NCBI GenBank assembly: GCA_016745055.1
Contig: JADGDF010000021.1
Span: 1-38,873 of the forward strand
Origin: Thiotrichaceae bacterium
GTDB lineage: Bacteria; Pseudomonadota; Gammaproteobacteria; Beggiatoales; Beggiatoaceae
Length of the DNA: 38,873 nt
Direction: 5' to 3'
Shown: positions 1 to 8,531 of the stretch, in pieces
Position numbering within the stretch: position 1 is the first letter of the stretch
How the letters are laid out: the number at the start of each line of letters is the position of its first letter
The notes under the pieces: generated by a model
What the model was told of the DNA's origin: nothing
Seen by the model: the letters and a program-made list of their open reading frames with translations, nothing else
Database searches by the model: none
Made by a program: the position numbers and the translations under genes

Positions 1-2
1 TT

Positions 3-68
3 ATTGATTTATATGATGAAATAATTGGAGTATGTGCCGGACTATGGAACTTTTATCTAGCTAATTGA
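3..68 (+). CDS. C-terminal tail of a gene cut by the window edge, possibly IS630-type transposase
   Basis: An open frame enters from the left edge and ends at TGA 66-68, giving 21 residues. The end reads YDEIIGVCAGLWNFYLAN. The pattern of an acidic helix followed by a cysteine/alanine run and WN resembles the C-terminus of IS630-type transposases, which commonly have DACCxAWN near the end. It stops earlier than those proteins do, so it could be a decayed copy. With so few residues this is a guess. That the other end of the window holds an IS630-like start is mild support. Confidence 0.3.
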   Translation: MDLYDEIIGVCAGLWNFYLAN

Positions 69-196
69 TTGATTTTTAACGGGATACAACTCTATTGATA
101 TAAATTTAATAACTAATTGAAATTAAATATTTTTTATCTTATTAAAATTGCCCTATATACATTAAGTATTTCTCAGCCATAGACTTAATGTTATAC

Positions 197-202
197 TATA
201 AT
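197..202 (+). promoter_or_regulatory. candidate -10 box for the exported protein gene
   Basis: A perfect TATAAT lies 47 bp upstream of the start codon at 249. No good -35 hexamer is visible at the expected spacing, so this rests on the -10 alone in AT-rich sequence. Confidence 0.3.
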
Positions 203-248
203 TTATTTTAGGAATGTAACAAATGGAGGACGCACTGCGTAAGTAACC

Positions 249-1307
249 ATGAAAAAATTATGTTCAGTATTATTGTTCATTAGCTTGCCAACGATTGCTA
301 ATGCTTACGAAGTTTTTTTTAACGCAACCGAGCCTTACTTAACAAAAGATGGTAATTCTGTTGTATTTGATGGTGTAAGAGTGGATGGATTTGGATTTTC
401 TCCTGAAGCAGATGCATTAAAACTAAAATTTACCTATGATCAAGATAGCTATGGCTTTATGTTAGATCAAGGTAGCACTGTCGTTTATGAAGATATTGGT
501 ATTTTCCATATGCACCATATTTGGAAAGATGTGGAAAAAACAGAGATCAATTATATTTCTCCCTACATTAGTTTACCTGAACCTCCAGCAGATGATAGCG
601 ATATTGTCGCAGAAACCCCAGAATGTTGTATATCAGGTGAGCAGTTTAAATTTACTGTACCTGCAGGTGAAACATTTACTGCTGATTTGGACTTAGAAAA
701 AGGTCATGTACTTTCTTGGTTCATCCTATCACCAACCCAAGATTTTACTCTAAAATTAATAGGAGCTAATACAGAATTTGAAGTTTCTGGTAAACGGAAA
801 GAAACTGTATTAACCAAACCTGTCAAAATTTTCTTAGATGGTAGTTATCAACTCACAGTCAGTGGTGCTGATGCAGAAAAAGATTTTTCTTTTAAGATGA
901 TGCTTTCTAATGCAAATAATACAATCAGTGCACCTGCTGTGCATAAAGATGTGCTTAAGGTCAGAATAGCTAAAAATACCTGGGAATATTCAAAGTTTCA
1001 AGTAACTTTAAATGCTGATGATACTTTAGAGCTACCCGCAACAGGCTCTGGTGTAAAGCTATTACTGGTTGACAAAATGAGTCAAACAATTGCGTCAGCA
1101 ACGGGCAATGATGTGCTAATGTTAACGGCTACAAAACCAAGCACTTACTACTTATTGGTATTTAATACCACAACAGATGAAGCAGGCAACTATGCTGGGC
1201 GCATATCAATTCAAGCCCCTGAACCAGTAAAAGAAACGCCTACGCCAAAACCATCTTCAAAGCCTAAAGATGATAGCGTTCCAGCGGATGCTGCAACCAC
1301 AAACTAA
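249..1307 (+). CDS. exported protein of unknown function
   Basis: The 352-residue protein begins with a clear Sec signal peptide (two lysines, a hydrophobic stretch, then ANA before YEV, cleavage near residue 19-20). The mature part looks all-beta. Residues about 125-205 and 235-325 each read like beta-sandwich modules, the second resembling the pre-peptidase C-terminal (PPC) fold seen in secreted enzymes, though no enzyme domain is attached. The C-terminal 25 or so residues are proline-, lysine- and alanine-rich low complexity. A GGAGGA sequence at 225-230 is the only visible ribosome binding site; it is 18 bases from the ATG, which is long, but no better start follows. The gene appears monocistronic, with its own terminator. 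I do not recognise a named family; periplasmic or surface location is inferred from the signal peptide. Confidence 0.75.
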   Translation: MKKLCSVLLFISLPTIANAYEVFFNATEPYLTKDGNSVVFDGVRVDGFGFSPEADALKLKFTYDQDSYGFMLDQGSTVVYEDIGIFHMHHIWKDVEKTEINYISPYISLPEPPADDSDIVAETPECCISGEQFKFTVPAGETFTADLDLEKGHVLSWFILSPTQDFTLKLIGANTEFEVSGKRKETVLTKPVKIFLDGSYQLTVSGADAEKDFSFKMMLSNANNTISAPAVHKDVLKVRIAKNTWEYSKFQVTLNADDTLELPATGSGVKLLLVDKMSQTIASATGNDVLMLTATKPSTYYLLVFNTTTDEAGNYAGRISIQAPEPVKETPTPKPSSKPKDDSVPADAATTN

Positions 1308-1330
1308 CGTTAGTTGAATTTGTATGCTTG

Positions 1331-1354
1331 AAAGCGGGATATTCCCGCTTTTTT
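1331..1354 (+). terminator. rho-independent terminator
   Basis: A perfect 9-bp stem (AAAGCGGGA 1331-1339 pairing with TCCCGCTTT 1343-1351) with a 3-base loop runs into a T tract ending at 1354. It sits 24 bp after the stop codon of the exported protein gene and closes that transcript before the tRNA. Confidence 0.9.
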
Positions 1355-1469
1355 ATATATATTTTTAACAAATTAAATCAACCATTCAAAGCATGTAAGA
1401 TTTATTTTGTAAAATAGTTATCTGGTTTTATAAATATATTTGGATATGGTGTTCATTATTAAAATTAGG

Positions 1470-1475
1470 TATAAT
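1470..1475 (+). promoter_or_regulatory. candidate -10 box of the tRNA-Pro promoter
   Basis: A perfect TATAAT lies 11 bp before the tRNA 5' end, with no stronger promoter element between the upstream terminator and the tRNA. The -35 region is weak by eye. Confidence 0.4.
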
Positions 1476-1486
1476 AAAAAATTGAT

Positions 1487-1563
1487 CGGGGTGTAGCGCA
1501 GCCTGGTAGCGCACTTGCATGGGGCGCAAGAGGTCGTGGGTTCAAATCCCGCCTCCCCGACCA
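1487..1563 (+). tRNA. tRNA-Pro (anticodon GGG)
   Basis: The 77-nt cloverleaf has an acceptor strand starting CGGGG, D-arm GCGC/GCGC, anticodon arm CTTGC-loop-GCAAG with anticodon GGG, variable loop, T-arm GTGGG/CCCGC with loop TTCAAAT, and an encoded CCA at 1561-1563. C1-G72 is the usual bacterial proline identity pair, and the D-arm matches the E. coli proL type. One oddity is position 6-67 of the acceptor stem, which is U-U rather than a Watson-Crick pair. The gene converges on prfB, whose stop codon is only 23 bp downstream. Confidence 0.96.
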
Positions 1564-1586
1564 CCCAAACTATATTCTCCAAATTT

Positions 1587-2688
1587 TTATAAACCACTCT
1601 TCAAGCTTGCCTCAATAAATTTATCCAAATTTCCATCTAATACAGATTGTGTGTTCGTATTTTCAATGCCAGTACGTAAATCTTTAATACGTGATTGATC
1701 AAGCACATACGAGCGAATTTGGCTTCCCCAACCTATATCTGCTTTACTATCTTCCAACGCTTGTTGAGATGCATTTCGCTTTTGGATTTCAAATTCATAC
1801 AATTTTGCTTTTAATTGTTTCATTGCTGTGGCTTTGTTCTTATGTTGCGAACGATCATTTTGACATTGCACTACAATATTGGTCGGTAAGTGGGTAATCC
1901 GCACCGCTGATTCAGTTCGATTAACATGTTGACCACCCGCACCACTAGCACGATATACATCAATACGCAAATCAGTTGGGTCTACGTCAATACTAATATC
2001 GTCATCCACTTCTGGAGAAATAAAAATTGCGGCAAAGGAAGTATGGCGACGACTACCAGAATCAAAAGGAGATTTACGTACCAAACGATGTACACCTGTT
2101 TCTGTGCGTAGCCAACCGTAAGCGTATTCACCCGATATTTTTAAAGTCGCACTTTTAATTCCAGCAACTTCACCAGGAGAAAGTTCAATAATTTCAGTGT
2201 TAAATGAATGTTGCTCTGCCCAACGCAAGTACATACGCAACAACATATCAGCCCAATCTTGGGCTTCAGTCCCGCCAGAACCAGATTGTACATCTAAAAA
2301 TGCGTTGTGTGTATCCATTTCTCCGCTAAACATGCGGTTAAATTCTAATTGCGCCAGTTGGGCTTCTAGCGTGGTCAGCTCTTGTGCAATTTCTTGAGCG
2401 GTGCTTGTATCATTTTCTTGTTCTGCTAGACTGAGTAATTCCTGAGTATCTGCAAGTGACTCGTGGATATTGTCTATAACTTGTACAATTTTTTCTAATT
2501 CAACTTTTTCTTTGCCAAGTGTTTGAGCACGTTCAAGATTATTCCATACATCAGGTTGCTCTAATTCAAGATTGACTTCAACTAGCTGCTCACATTTGAC
2601 TTCATAGTCAAAGATACCCCCTAAGCGTTTCTAAACGCGTTTGCATATCGGCGATTTGTTGAAAAAGTGGATTAAATTCAAATTCCAT
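1587..2688 (-). CDS. prfB: peptide chain release factor 2 (programmed +1 frameshift)
   Basis: RF2 recognises UGA and UAA and triggers release of the finished peptide on the ribosome. The gene starts at ATG 2688-2686. Zero frame reads 26 codons ([16 protein letters not shown]...) to an in-frame TGA at 2610-2608. The classical signal is complete: an internal Shine-Dalgarno-like AGGGGG, then TAT, then CTT TGA C. Skipping the T at 2610 continues at GAC (DYEVKCEQ...) to TAA at 1589-1587, a 366-residue product, one more than E. coli RF2. The SPF anticodon tripeptide is at about 206-208 and the catalytic GGQ at 251-253. The gene lies 63 bp downstream of ubiD on the same strand and may be co-transcribed with it. 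lysS, a common downstream neighbour of prfB, is absent. An annotation starting at an internal methionine would miss the first 118 residues. Confidence 0.97.
2608..2628 (-). promoter_or_regulatory. prfB autoregulatory +1 frameshift site
   Basis: Read on the minus strand this holds the AGGGGG anti-Shine-Dalgarno match, the slippery CTT and the UGA followed by C. In the known mechanism low RF2 slows termination at this UGA and lets the ribosome slip +1, so RF2 controls its own synthesis. All three elements are present at canonical spacing. Confidence 0.95.
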
Positions 2689-2751
2689 TACTACTTTCCT
2701 AAAAATATGTGAGTAAAATATACTTTAATTTTCCAAATAGGCTATCATAAT

Positions 2752-4215
2752 CTATAGTCCAAGTTCATCCCAAATTGCATTGACTTTTTCTTTAATTTCT
2801 GCTGTCATCTTGATGGGAGTTCCCCATTCTCTTTGAGTTTCACCAGGCCATTTATTAGTTGCATCTAGTCCCATTTTTCCGCCTAGTCCTGATACAGGTG
2901 ATGCAAAGTCTAAATAATCAATCGGCGTATTTTCGATTAATATGGTGTCACGCACAGGATCCATCCGTGTTGTCATTGCCCAAACCACATCAGGCCAATT
3001 GCGTACATCAATATCATCATCTGTCACAATCACAAATTTAGTATACATAAATTGGCGTAAAAATGACCAAATCCCAAACATCACGCGTTTGGCATGACCT
3101 GAATATTGTTTGCGAATACTGATAATGGCCATGCGATAGGAACAGCCTTCAGGTGGTAGATAAAAATCAACGATCTCGGGAAATTGCTTTTGTAAAATAG
3201 GCACAAACACTTCGTTCAAAGCAACCCCTAAAATGGCAGGTTCATCAGGAGGACGCCCTGTATACGTACTGTGATAAATTGGGTTATGACGGTGAGTCAA
3301 ACGCTCAACCGTAAACACGGGAAAAGTGTCCACTTCATTATAATAACCCGTATGATCGCCGAATGGTCCTTCTGGAGAGGTTTCGTTGGGATAAATATAG
3401 CCCTCTAAAATGATTTCAGCATTCGCGGGTACTTGCAGATGGTGCGTTAGACAATTGGCCAATGCTGTACGCTTGCCGCGTAATAAACCCGCAAATGCAT
3501 ATTCTGATAAAGTATCAGGAATGGGCGTGACTGCAGCTAAAATGGTCGCTGGATCAGCGCCTAACGCGACAGTAATAGGAAATGGTTCGTTTGGATGGGC
3601 TTGTTGCCAATCACGAAAATCTAAAGCCCCGCCTCGATGCGATAACCAACGCATAATCACTTTATTTTTGGCAATCACTTGCTGACGATAAATACCTAAA
3701 TTTTGCCGAGATTTTTGTGGACCTTGAGTTACCGTTAATCCCCAAGTAATCAGTGGTGCCACATCCTCAGGCCAACAAGTTTGAATAGGTAATTGGTATA
3801 AATCAACCTCTTCTTTTTGTAAAACATTTTCCTGACATAGCGGATGCCCTACAATTTTTGCTGGCATATTCAATACTTGCTTGAATAAAGGTAACTTATC
3901 CCAAGCATCCCGAAAGCCTTTTGGGGGATCGGGTTCTTTTAAAAAAGCCAGTAATTTTCCAATTTCACGTAAAGCGCTGACTGAAGTTTGTCCCATACCT
4001 AAAGCCACTCGTTCAGGGGTGCCAAAAAGATTGGCCAATACAGGCATAGTATAATTTTCAGGTTGTTCAAATAAAAGTGCAGGCCCTGCTTGACGCAGTA
4101 CTCGATCACAAATTTCAGTGATTTCTAAATTGGGGCTAACGGGGACAGTGATACGTTTAAGTTCACCCAAGGTTTCTAATTGAGTAGTGAAATCACGTAA
4201 GTCTTTATATTGCAT
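2752..4215 (-). CDS. ubiD: 4-hydroxy-3-polyprenylbenzoate decarboxylase UbiD
   Basis: UbiD decarboxylates 4-hydroxy-3-octaprenylbenzoate in ubiquinone synthesis, using the prenylated flavin (prFMN) made by UbiX. The 487-residue length is close to the E. coli enzyme (497). The N-terminus MQYKDLRDF and conserved stretches NLGIYRQQ (172-179, cofactor and metal binding region) and [11 protein letters not shown] (282-292, containing a catalytic-site glutamate) are intact. The start is the first ATG of the frame; no strong Shine-Dalgarno is seen. It is the first gene of a possible ubiD-prfB unit. ubiX is not in the window. Its presence implies ubiquinone-based respiration. Confidence 0.96.
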   Translation of the reverse strand: MQYKDLRDFTTQLETLGELKRITVPVSPNLEITEICDRVLRQAGPALLFEQPENYTMPVLANLFGTPERVALGMGQTSVSALREIGKLLAFLKEPDPPKGFRDAWDKLPLFKQVLNMPAKIVGHPLCQENVLQKEEVDLYQLPIQTCWPEDVAPLITWGLTVTQGPQKSRQNLGIYRQQVIAKNKVIMRWLSHRGGALDFRDWQQAHPNEPFPITVALGADPATILAAVTPIPDTLSEYAFAGLLRGKRTALANCLTHHLQVPANAEIILEGYIYPNETSPEGPFGDHTGYYNEVDTFPVFTVERLTHRHNPIYHSTYTGRPPDEPAILGVALNEVFVPILQKQFPEIVDFYLPPEGCSYRMAIISIRKQYSGHAKRVMFGIWSFLRQFMYTKFVIVTDDDIDVRNWPDVVWAMTTRMDPVRDTILIENTPIDYLDFASPVSGLGGKMGLDATNKWPGETQREWGTPIKMTAEIKEKVNAIWDELGL

Positions 4216-4508
4216 AGCTAAGAACTTTTAAGTAAAAGCAATGTATTGGGAATTCAATAAATATCTAAAATACCATGATTATAATCAAAAATTAATTTTA
4301 TTACGATGTTAGTCCATATTTACTTCGCTTTAATTCAAAATACTTGATATTATTTCTCCATTTCATAATATGCCATTAAACCCTTGATGATGTACCTTTT
4401 TTAAAATTGTACTTTTTTTTCATCTCCATAACTCTGTTTCTTCCTATGGAACCCATTTGAAGTTTTAGAATAAAGCTAAAAGAGCGTTTTCAAGAATATA
4501 GAGAAGTC
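4216..4508. other. intergenic region, no gene seen
   Basis: This 293-bp AT-rich gap separates the divergent ubiD start and the IS5-type relic. It must hold the ubiD promoter, and part of it is probably the left flank or left end of the insertion sequence, but I could not identify terminal inverted repeats or a convincing promoter. Confidence 0.5.
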
Positions 4509-4944
4509 ATGCGCTATTCAAGTAGCCTAAGTGATAAAGAGTGGATGATAATAGAGCCTTTGTTAATGGAGTTGCTAGTAAAGAAAAAGCGGACCTGTCC
4601 AACGAAATGGACATATAGAGAAATTCTTGATGGAGTCCTCTATCGACTGAAAAATGGTTGTAGTTGGGAAGACTTACCTAAAGATTTTCCACCTTATTCA
4701 ACCGTTTACTGGCATTACAAACTGTGGAGGGAAAGTGGTTTAATGATAAATTGCTGGCCAGATTACATGAAAACATACCTCAACAGGTAAAGAAAAACGG
4801 AAGTGGACAACGTTGATGCTTGTTGATTCTCAAGCAGTCAAAAACACATGCAATGCGAGTAGGGAAACAAAAGGTTTTTGTTTTTACAAATCTACAAATG
4901 GGATTAAGCGGTACCTAGCAGTAGACACCCTCGGTTTTCCATAA
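4509..4944 (+). pseudogene. IS5-family transposase, frameshifted and 3'-truncated
   Basis: The first 78 or so codons (MRYSSSLSDKEWMIIEPLL...) match the N-terminal DUF4096 domain of IS5-type transposases, including WTYREILDGVLYRLKNGC and WEDLPKDFPPYSTVYWHY. Near 4745 the homologous reading moves to another frame (DKLLARLHENIPQQVKKNG), and near 4795-4800 it moves again to give LMLVDSQAVKNTCNAS and KGFCFYKSTNGIKRYLAVDT, ending at TAA 4942-4944. VDSQ contains the first acidic residue of the DDE catalytic triad. The remaining two-thirds of the catalytic domain is missing. With two frameshifts plus truncation this copy cannot make an active transposase. Confidence 0.88.
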
Positions 4945-5015
4945 TTTTTTCTTCTCTTTATTTCGCTAGTGGTCTATTCTGATTTGATAAGTAACTGCAG
5001 GTATTAATTAAGTTT

Positions 5016-5021
5016 TATAAT
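5016..5021 (+). promoter_or_regulatory. candidate -10 box for the propeller-amidase pair
   Basis: A perfect TATAAT lies 79 bp before the ATG at 5101, just downstream of the IS5 relic. No well-spaced -35 is seen, so this is weak evidence. Confidence 0.25.
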
Positions 5022-5100
5022 AGACTATCTCTCCTATTTGTACCTCTCTAAAATACATGTAATAATGTTAATCATGCGTTTTCAACAGTTAGGGTAAACA

Positions 5101-6048
5101 ATGAAAACAAATTGTTTAATATTCATATTAGTACTTTTATTTTCTAACAGTGTGGATGCTGCAAAATCATTTCACATTGCCAACCTCAAACAACTTACTT
5201 TTAATGAAAATAGTATTGCGCCTTCATTTTCACCCACTGATAAAAATTTATTGGCTTTTACTTCCTCAAAATATCAAGGAATTTATGTCCTACGTTTGAC
5301 TAAGGGACTGCAAACTAAACGATTGCAAATGTTAGGCAATACCTTAAAAGCACCAGAACCATTGACCAATGCCCCACAGGCTGGGTTTGAATTTTCTTGG
5401 TCGCCTGATGGTAAATATATTATTTCTCGTTTTAGCGTTGGGGAACAAAAGCGTTTGGGAATGTTTGATCTTCAAACACGACAATACATTGATTTTTCAG
5501 GTAATGTGAGTAGTGTTTCCATTCCAACTTTACGTCAACAACAAATTTTCTTTACCCAAAATAACATGGATTTAACGCTTAGCTTGAACCAATCGCCAGG
5601 TAAAAAACTACAAGCTTTCCAGGTCAATCAGCAGTCTTTACCTATGCTTGAGAAAGAGGGAGATATTTTAGTTGGTAACAAAAAAGTGAATCGAGAAGGG
5701 AGTCAATGTTGGCTTCCCAATGTTTCCCCTGATGGCATTAAAATTAGCTTTGAATGTTGGGAAGGTTTGTACATTTATCACATTAAGTCGCGTAATTTGA
5801 TTTTTATTGGCAAAGGTACTGATTCCTCTTGGTCTCGTGATAGCCAGTTGTTAGTTTATGAAAAAACAACGGATAATGGCTATGATTTACTTAGCTCAGA
5901 TATTTACATGATACGTCATGATGGTACGCAGCAGGTCAATCTGACGAAAAAACACGCAAAAATTATTCGCCGTCCCACTTTGAGTCCTGATAAAAGTCAA
6001 ATTGCAGTCGACATTGACGGAGATATTTATGTGGGAGACATGAAATGA
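5101..6048 (+). CDS. exported TolB-like beta-propeller protein
   Basis: The 315-residue protein has a signal peptide (MKTNCLIFILVLLF..., cleavage near VDA at 18-20). The mature part consists of WD40-like/PD40 repeats typical of the TolB propeller: APSFSPTDKNLLAFTS (about 39-54), FSWSPDGKYIISRF (about 98-111), LPNVSPDGIKISF (about 205-217), DSSWSRDSQLLVY and PTLSPDKSQIAVDIDGD near the end. It lacks the N-terminal domain of TolB itself, so it is not the Tol-Pal component. TAGGG before the start is a fair ribosome binding site. Its stop overlaps the start of the amidase gene (ATGA), so the two are translationally coupled, which suggests a joint role in peptidoglycan processing, perhaps as substrate or partner recognition. 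That role is inferred. Confidence 0.8.
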   Translation: MKTNCLIFILVLLFSNSVDAAKSFHIANLKQLTFNENSIAPSFSPTDKNLLAFTSSKYQGIYVLRLTKGLQTKRLQMLGNTLKAPEPLTNAPQAGFEFSWSPDGKYIISRFSVGEQKRLGMFDLQTRQYIDFSGNVSSVSIPTLRQQQIFFTQNNMDLTLSLNQSPGKKLQAFQVNQQSLPMLEKEGDILVGNKKVNREGSQCWLPNVSPDGIKISFECWEGLYIYHIKSRNLIFIGKGTDSSWSRDSQLLVYEKTTDNGYDLLSSDIYMIRHDGTQQVNLTKKHAKIIRRPTLSPDKSQIAVDIDGDIYVGDMK

Positions 6049-7100
6049 TGGCTAAGTTGCAGCAACTTATTTTTATTATTTCCTGTTTGTTAAACCACTA
6101 TAGTCATGCAGATTTAAAAGGTTATAAATTTGGTCTTGATCCTGGACATGGTGGTAAGGATGTTGGTGCAATTGGCAATGGTTTACAAGAAAAATCAGTC
6201 ACTTTAGCAACTGCTTTGGCTGTAAAAAAATATTTAGAACTTGATGGTGCAAAGGTAGTGATGACTCGCTCGACAGATAAAAGTGTTACTCCATCCATCA
6301 GTGGCCGTCAGGAATTGGTTGCACGCGCCCGTTTTCTCAATAGCAAACAAGTGCAATATACAATTTCCATCCACTATAATGCAGCAGCTTCTCGTGCTAA
6401 TGGGACTCTCGCCTATATTGCCAGAGGAGATTGCAATGCACCTCATCAATCAGGGCAGTTGGCGTATTCAATTGTCACAGCACTTAAAAAAGTAGTGGGC
6501 CTTACTCTCATGAAAGGCGGGAGAGGGTCAAGTAGATTGTGTCGTGGCAAAGCAGGGGTTTTTGCTTATGGCGTTGTCATGGTTGTTGATACTAATATGC
6601 CTGCTTTATTGGCTGAGGTCTCCTTTATTACTAATCCTTGGGAAGCCAAAAAATTAAAGAATCCTGACTATATTAAACGCAATGCTTGGGCAATTTATAC
6701 CGGTATCGTGAATTATATCGGTGGAGGACGTAAACCTTTACCTTATATGAAAAATAATTTCCCTCCTAAACTGTTATTGCCTGCCAATAATGCAGAAAAT
6801 CAAACTTTGGCAAATATAGTTTTCAGTTGGCAAAATGAAAATCCTAAAAAGTACATTAAGCAAGTAACCTTTAGTTTGCAAGAAGCTTTAAACAAAGGAA
6901 AATTACCTCAAAAGCCAAAATATATTCGTTGTGAAGGTAAAACCCATTTAGCTGTTGGTATGCGTGAGAAATATTCGCCTGCAGGTTGTGATGCGCTACA
7001 ACCAAATCGGTGGTATTACTGGCGAATTATGTTAGATTTAAAAGATAAATCGAAACAAATACAAGGTCATTATTTTAAAACAAAATCCTCAACTAATTAG
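6045..7100 (+). CDS. N-acetylmuramoyl-L-alanine amidase (Amidase_3) with C-terminal beta domain
   Basis: The enzyme cleaves the bond between N-acetylmuramic acid and the stem peptide in the periplasm. The 351-residue protein starts with a short signal peptide ending near SHA (19-22). The Amidase_3 fold follows at about 26-232 with all expected zinc and catalytic residues: H35 in LDPGHGG, E49, H110 in SIHYNA, and E191 in AEVSFITNP. Residues about 240-351 form a separate domain with the look of a fibronectin type III module (NIVFSWQ...WYYWRIML). No AMIN or LysM domain is present, unlike AmiB/AmiC. ATG 6045 overlaps the stop of the upstream propeller gene; a second ATG at 6048 could serve equally. 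Possible jobs are cell separation or wall recycling. Confidence 0.92.
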   Translation: MMAKLQQLIFIISCLLNHYSHADLKGYKFGLDPGHGGKDVGAIGNGLQEKSVTLATALAVKKYLELDGAKVVMTRSTDKSVTPSISGRQELVARARFLNSKQVQYTISIHYNAAASRANGTLAYIARGDCNAPHQSGQLAYSIVTALKKVVGLTLMKGGRGSSRLCRGKAGVFAYGVVMVVDTNMPALLAEVSFITNPWEAKKLKNPDYIKRNAWAIYTGIVNYIGGGRKPLPYMKNNFPPKLLLPANNAENQTLANIVFSWQNENPKKYIKQVTFSLQEALNKGKLPQKPKYIRCEGKTHLAVGMREKYSPAGCDALQPNRWYYWRIMLDLKDKSKQIQGHYFKTKSSTN

Positions 7101-7206
7101 CGGTCTTGCGTTTGTATAATGACTTTTTTCAATTCAAAGAAGCAATACTTTGTCCTCTAAAAATAATGTAGAATATAGCTAATTTTAACGAATATTGATA
7201 ATTCCT

Positions 7207-7983
7207 ATGAATGTGTTTGTATTTGATATAGAAACTGTGCCTGATGTTGTCAATGGTCGATGTTTATATGGCAACTCAGAAGAAATGCAAAACTTAAGTG
7301 ATAAAGATGTTTGGCGGGTCATGAGCCATTATCGTCACCAAGAAACAGATGGCCGTACTGAAATGATGCGTCATCACCTACAAAAAATTGTCGCTATTTC
7401 TGTGGTATTACGTTCAGGCGAACAATTTAAAGTTTGGTCTCTGGGAGAACTCGATTCAGCAGAAGAAGAGTTGATTCAACGCTTTTTTTCTGGAGTAGAC
7501 AAATATACACCTACGTTAGTTTCTTGGAATGGTGGTGGATTTGATTTACCTGTATTACATTATAGAGCGCTGCTACACGGTATTTCTTCCAAAACTTATT
7601 GGCAAACCCTGGGTGATTTTCGTTTTAATAACTATTTAAATCGTTATCATGAACGCCATATTGATTTAATGGATATGGTGGCAAGTTATCAACCACAAGC
7701 TTACGCTCAGCTTAACCAAATAGCCATAATGCTAGGTTTGCCTGGTAAATTAGGTATGAGTGGTGACAAAGTATGGGACACTTTTTTGGATGGTGATATT
7801 GAAAGTATTCGCAATTATTGTGAAACTGATGTATTAAATACCTATTTAATTTTTCTACGTTTTGAACTCATACGTGGACGTTTGACTCAAACACACTATG
7901 ATCAAGAATGCGAATTAGTGCGCGATAAATTGAATTCAGAAGATAAACCTCACTTTAAGCAATTTTTAGAGGCTTGGGGTTAA
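7207..7983 (+). CDS. predicted PolB-like 3'-5' exonuclease
   Basis: This belongs to the DEDDy exonuclease family related to the proofreading domain of family B DNA polymerases, found as a stand-alone protein of about 240-260 residues. The three motifs are present: Exo I in VFDIET (D and E near residues 6-8), Exo II in SWNGGGFDLPVL (about 103-114), and Exo III in YCETDVLNTY (about 203-212). The chosen ATG at 7207 gives 258 residues. A TTG four codons upstream (7195) would give 262, but the family usually begins right before the FDIET strand. No polymerase domain is present. Its substrate is not known; a nucleic acid repair or processing role is the family expectation. Confidence 0.88.
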   Translation: MNVFVFDIETVPDVVNGRCLYGNSEEMQNLSDKDVWRVMSHYRHQETDGRTEMMRHHLQKIVAISVVLRSGEQFKVWSLGELDSAEEELIQRFFSGVDKYTPTLVSWNGGGFDLPVLHYRALLHGISSKTYWQTLGDFRFNNYLNRYHERHIDLMDMVASYQPQAYAQLNQIAIMLGLPGKLGMSGDKVWDTFLDGDIESIRNYCETDVLNTYLIFLRFELIRGRLTQTHYDQECELVRDKLNSEDKPHFKQFLEAWG

Positions 7984-8111
7984 GCTTAAAGAAAAAAATG
8001 GGTATCAAAAACGCTAACTATGTTTAATAAACTGCTGATTTTAAAGAGTTATCCTTAGTTATTAAAATTTTAAGTAGACATTCTCTATAAATGTTTAATT
8101 AAGTGGCGCTT

Positions 8112-8531
8112 CTAATTGCCTGTAGAAACTGTTTCTAACCAAGCTCGAATTGCCCATAAGGCTTCTTGGCTCACATGGTCTGCCATTCTTGGCATATAGG
8201 TAATGCCACTGCTGATAGCGCCTTCTCTAACTCGGACTGCATATTGCTTATCCCCTTCTTCGCCAGTAGGTAAATTACGCAAATCAGGTGCAATACCTGA
8301 AGAATTGGCGTCTAATCCGTGGCATCTTGCACACAGTTGGTTATAAGCTTTTCCACCAATTTCAATGGCTTTTGTGTTATTTCGATAAGGATTTTCCTCC
8401 ATCCACTGTTCACCTAATTGCCTTAATCCACTTACATCCACAACGGGAGGGAATTTTTTGTCAATCCCCAATCCCAAGGTGGGAATAGCCATCAAAGATA
8501 ACATTGAGAAAATACGTAAGTACTCGCCCAT
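8112..8531 (-). CDS. periplasmic c-type cytochrome, PedF-like c550
   Basis: The 139-residue protein has a signal peptide (MGEYLRIFSMLSLMAIP...), a single heme-binding CARCH motif, and a late methionine in TYMPRMAD that is the likely axial ligand. The surrounding pattern (YNQLCARCHGLDANSSGIAPDLR, MPRM, ALWAIRAWL) matches the cytochrome c550 family of PedF, the electron acceptor of periplasmic PQQ-dependent alcohol dehydrogenases. I chose ATG 8531 over a GTG at 8567 because AGGA lies about 10 bases upstream and the signal peptide then begins correctly. No PQQ dehydrogenase gene is nearby, so the partner is unknown; a general periplasmic electron carrier is also possible. Confidence 0.85.
   Translation of the reverse strand: MGEYLRIFSMLSLMAIPTLGLGIDKKFPPVVDVSGLRQLGEQWMEENPYRNNTKAIEIGGKAYNQLCARCHGLDANSSGIAPDLRNLPTGEEGDKQYAVRVREGAISSGITYMPRMADHVSQEALWAIRAWLETVSTGN

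Noticed and set aside
1587..2333. A 248-residue RF2 starting at an internal ATG
   Set aside because: RF2 homology continues upstream through the frameshift site to ATG 2688, giving the normal full length.
7195..7206. TTG start for the exonuclease
   Set aside because: An ATG four codons later starts right before the conserved FDIET strand, and neither has a clear ribosome binding site.
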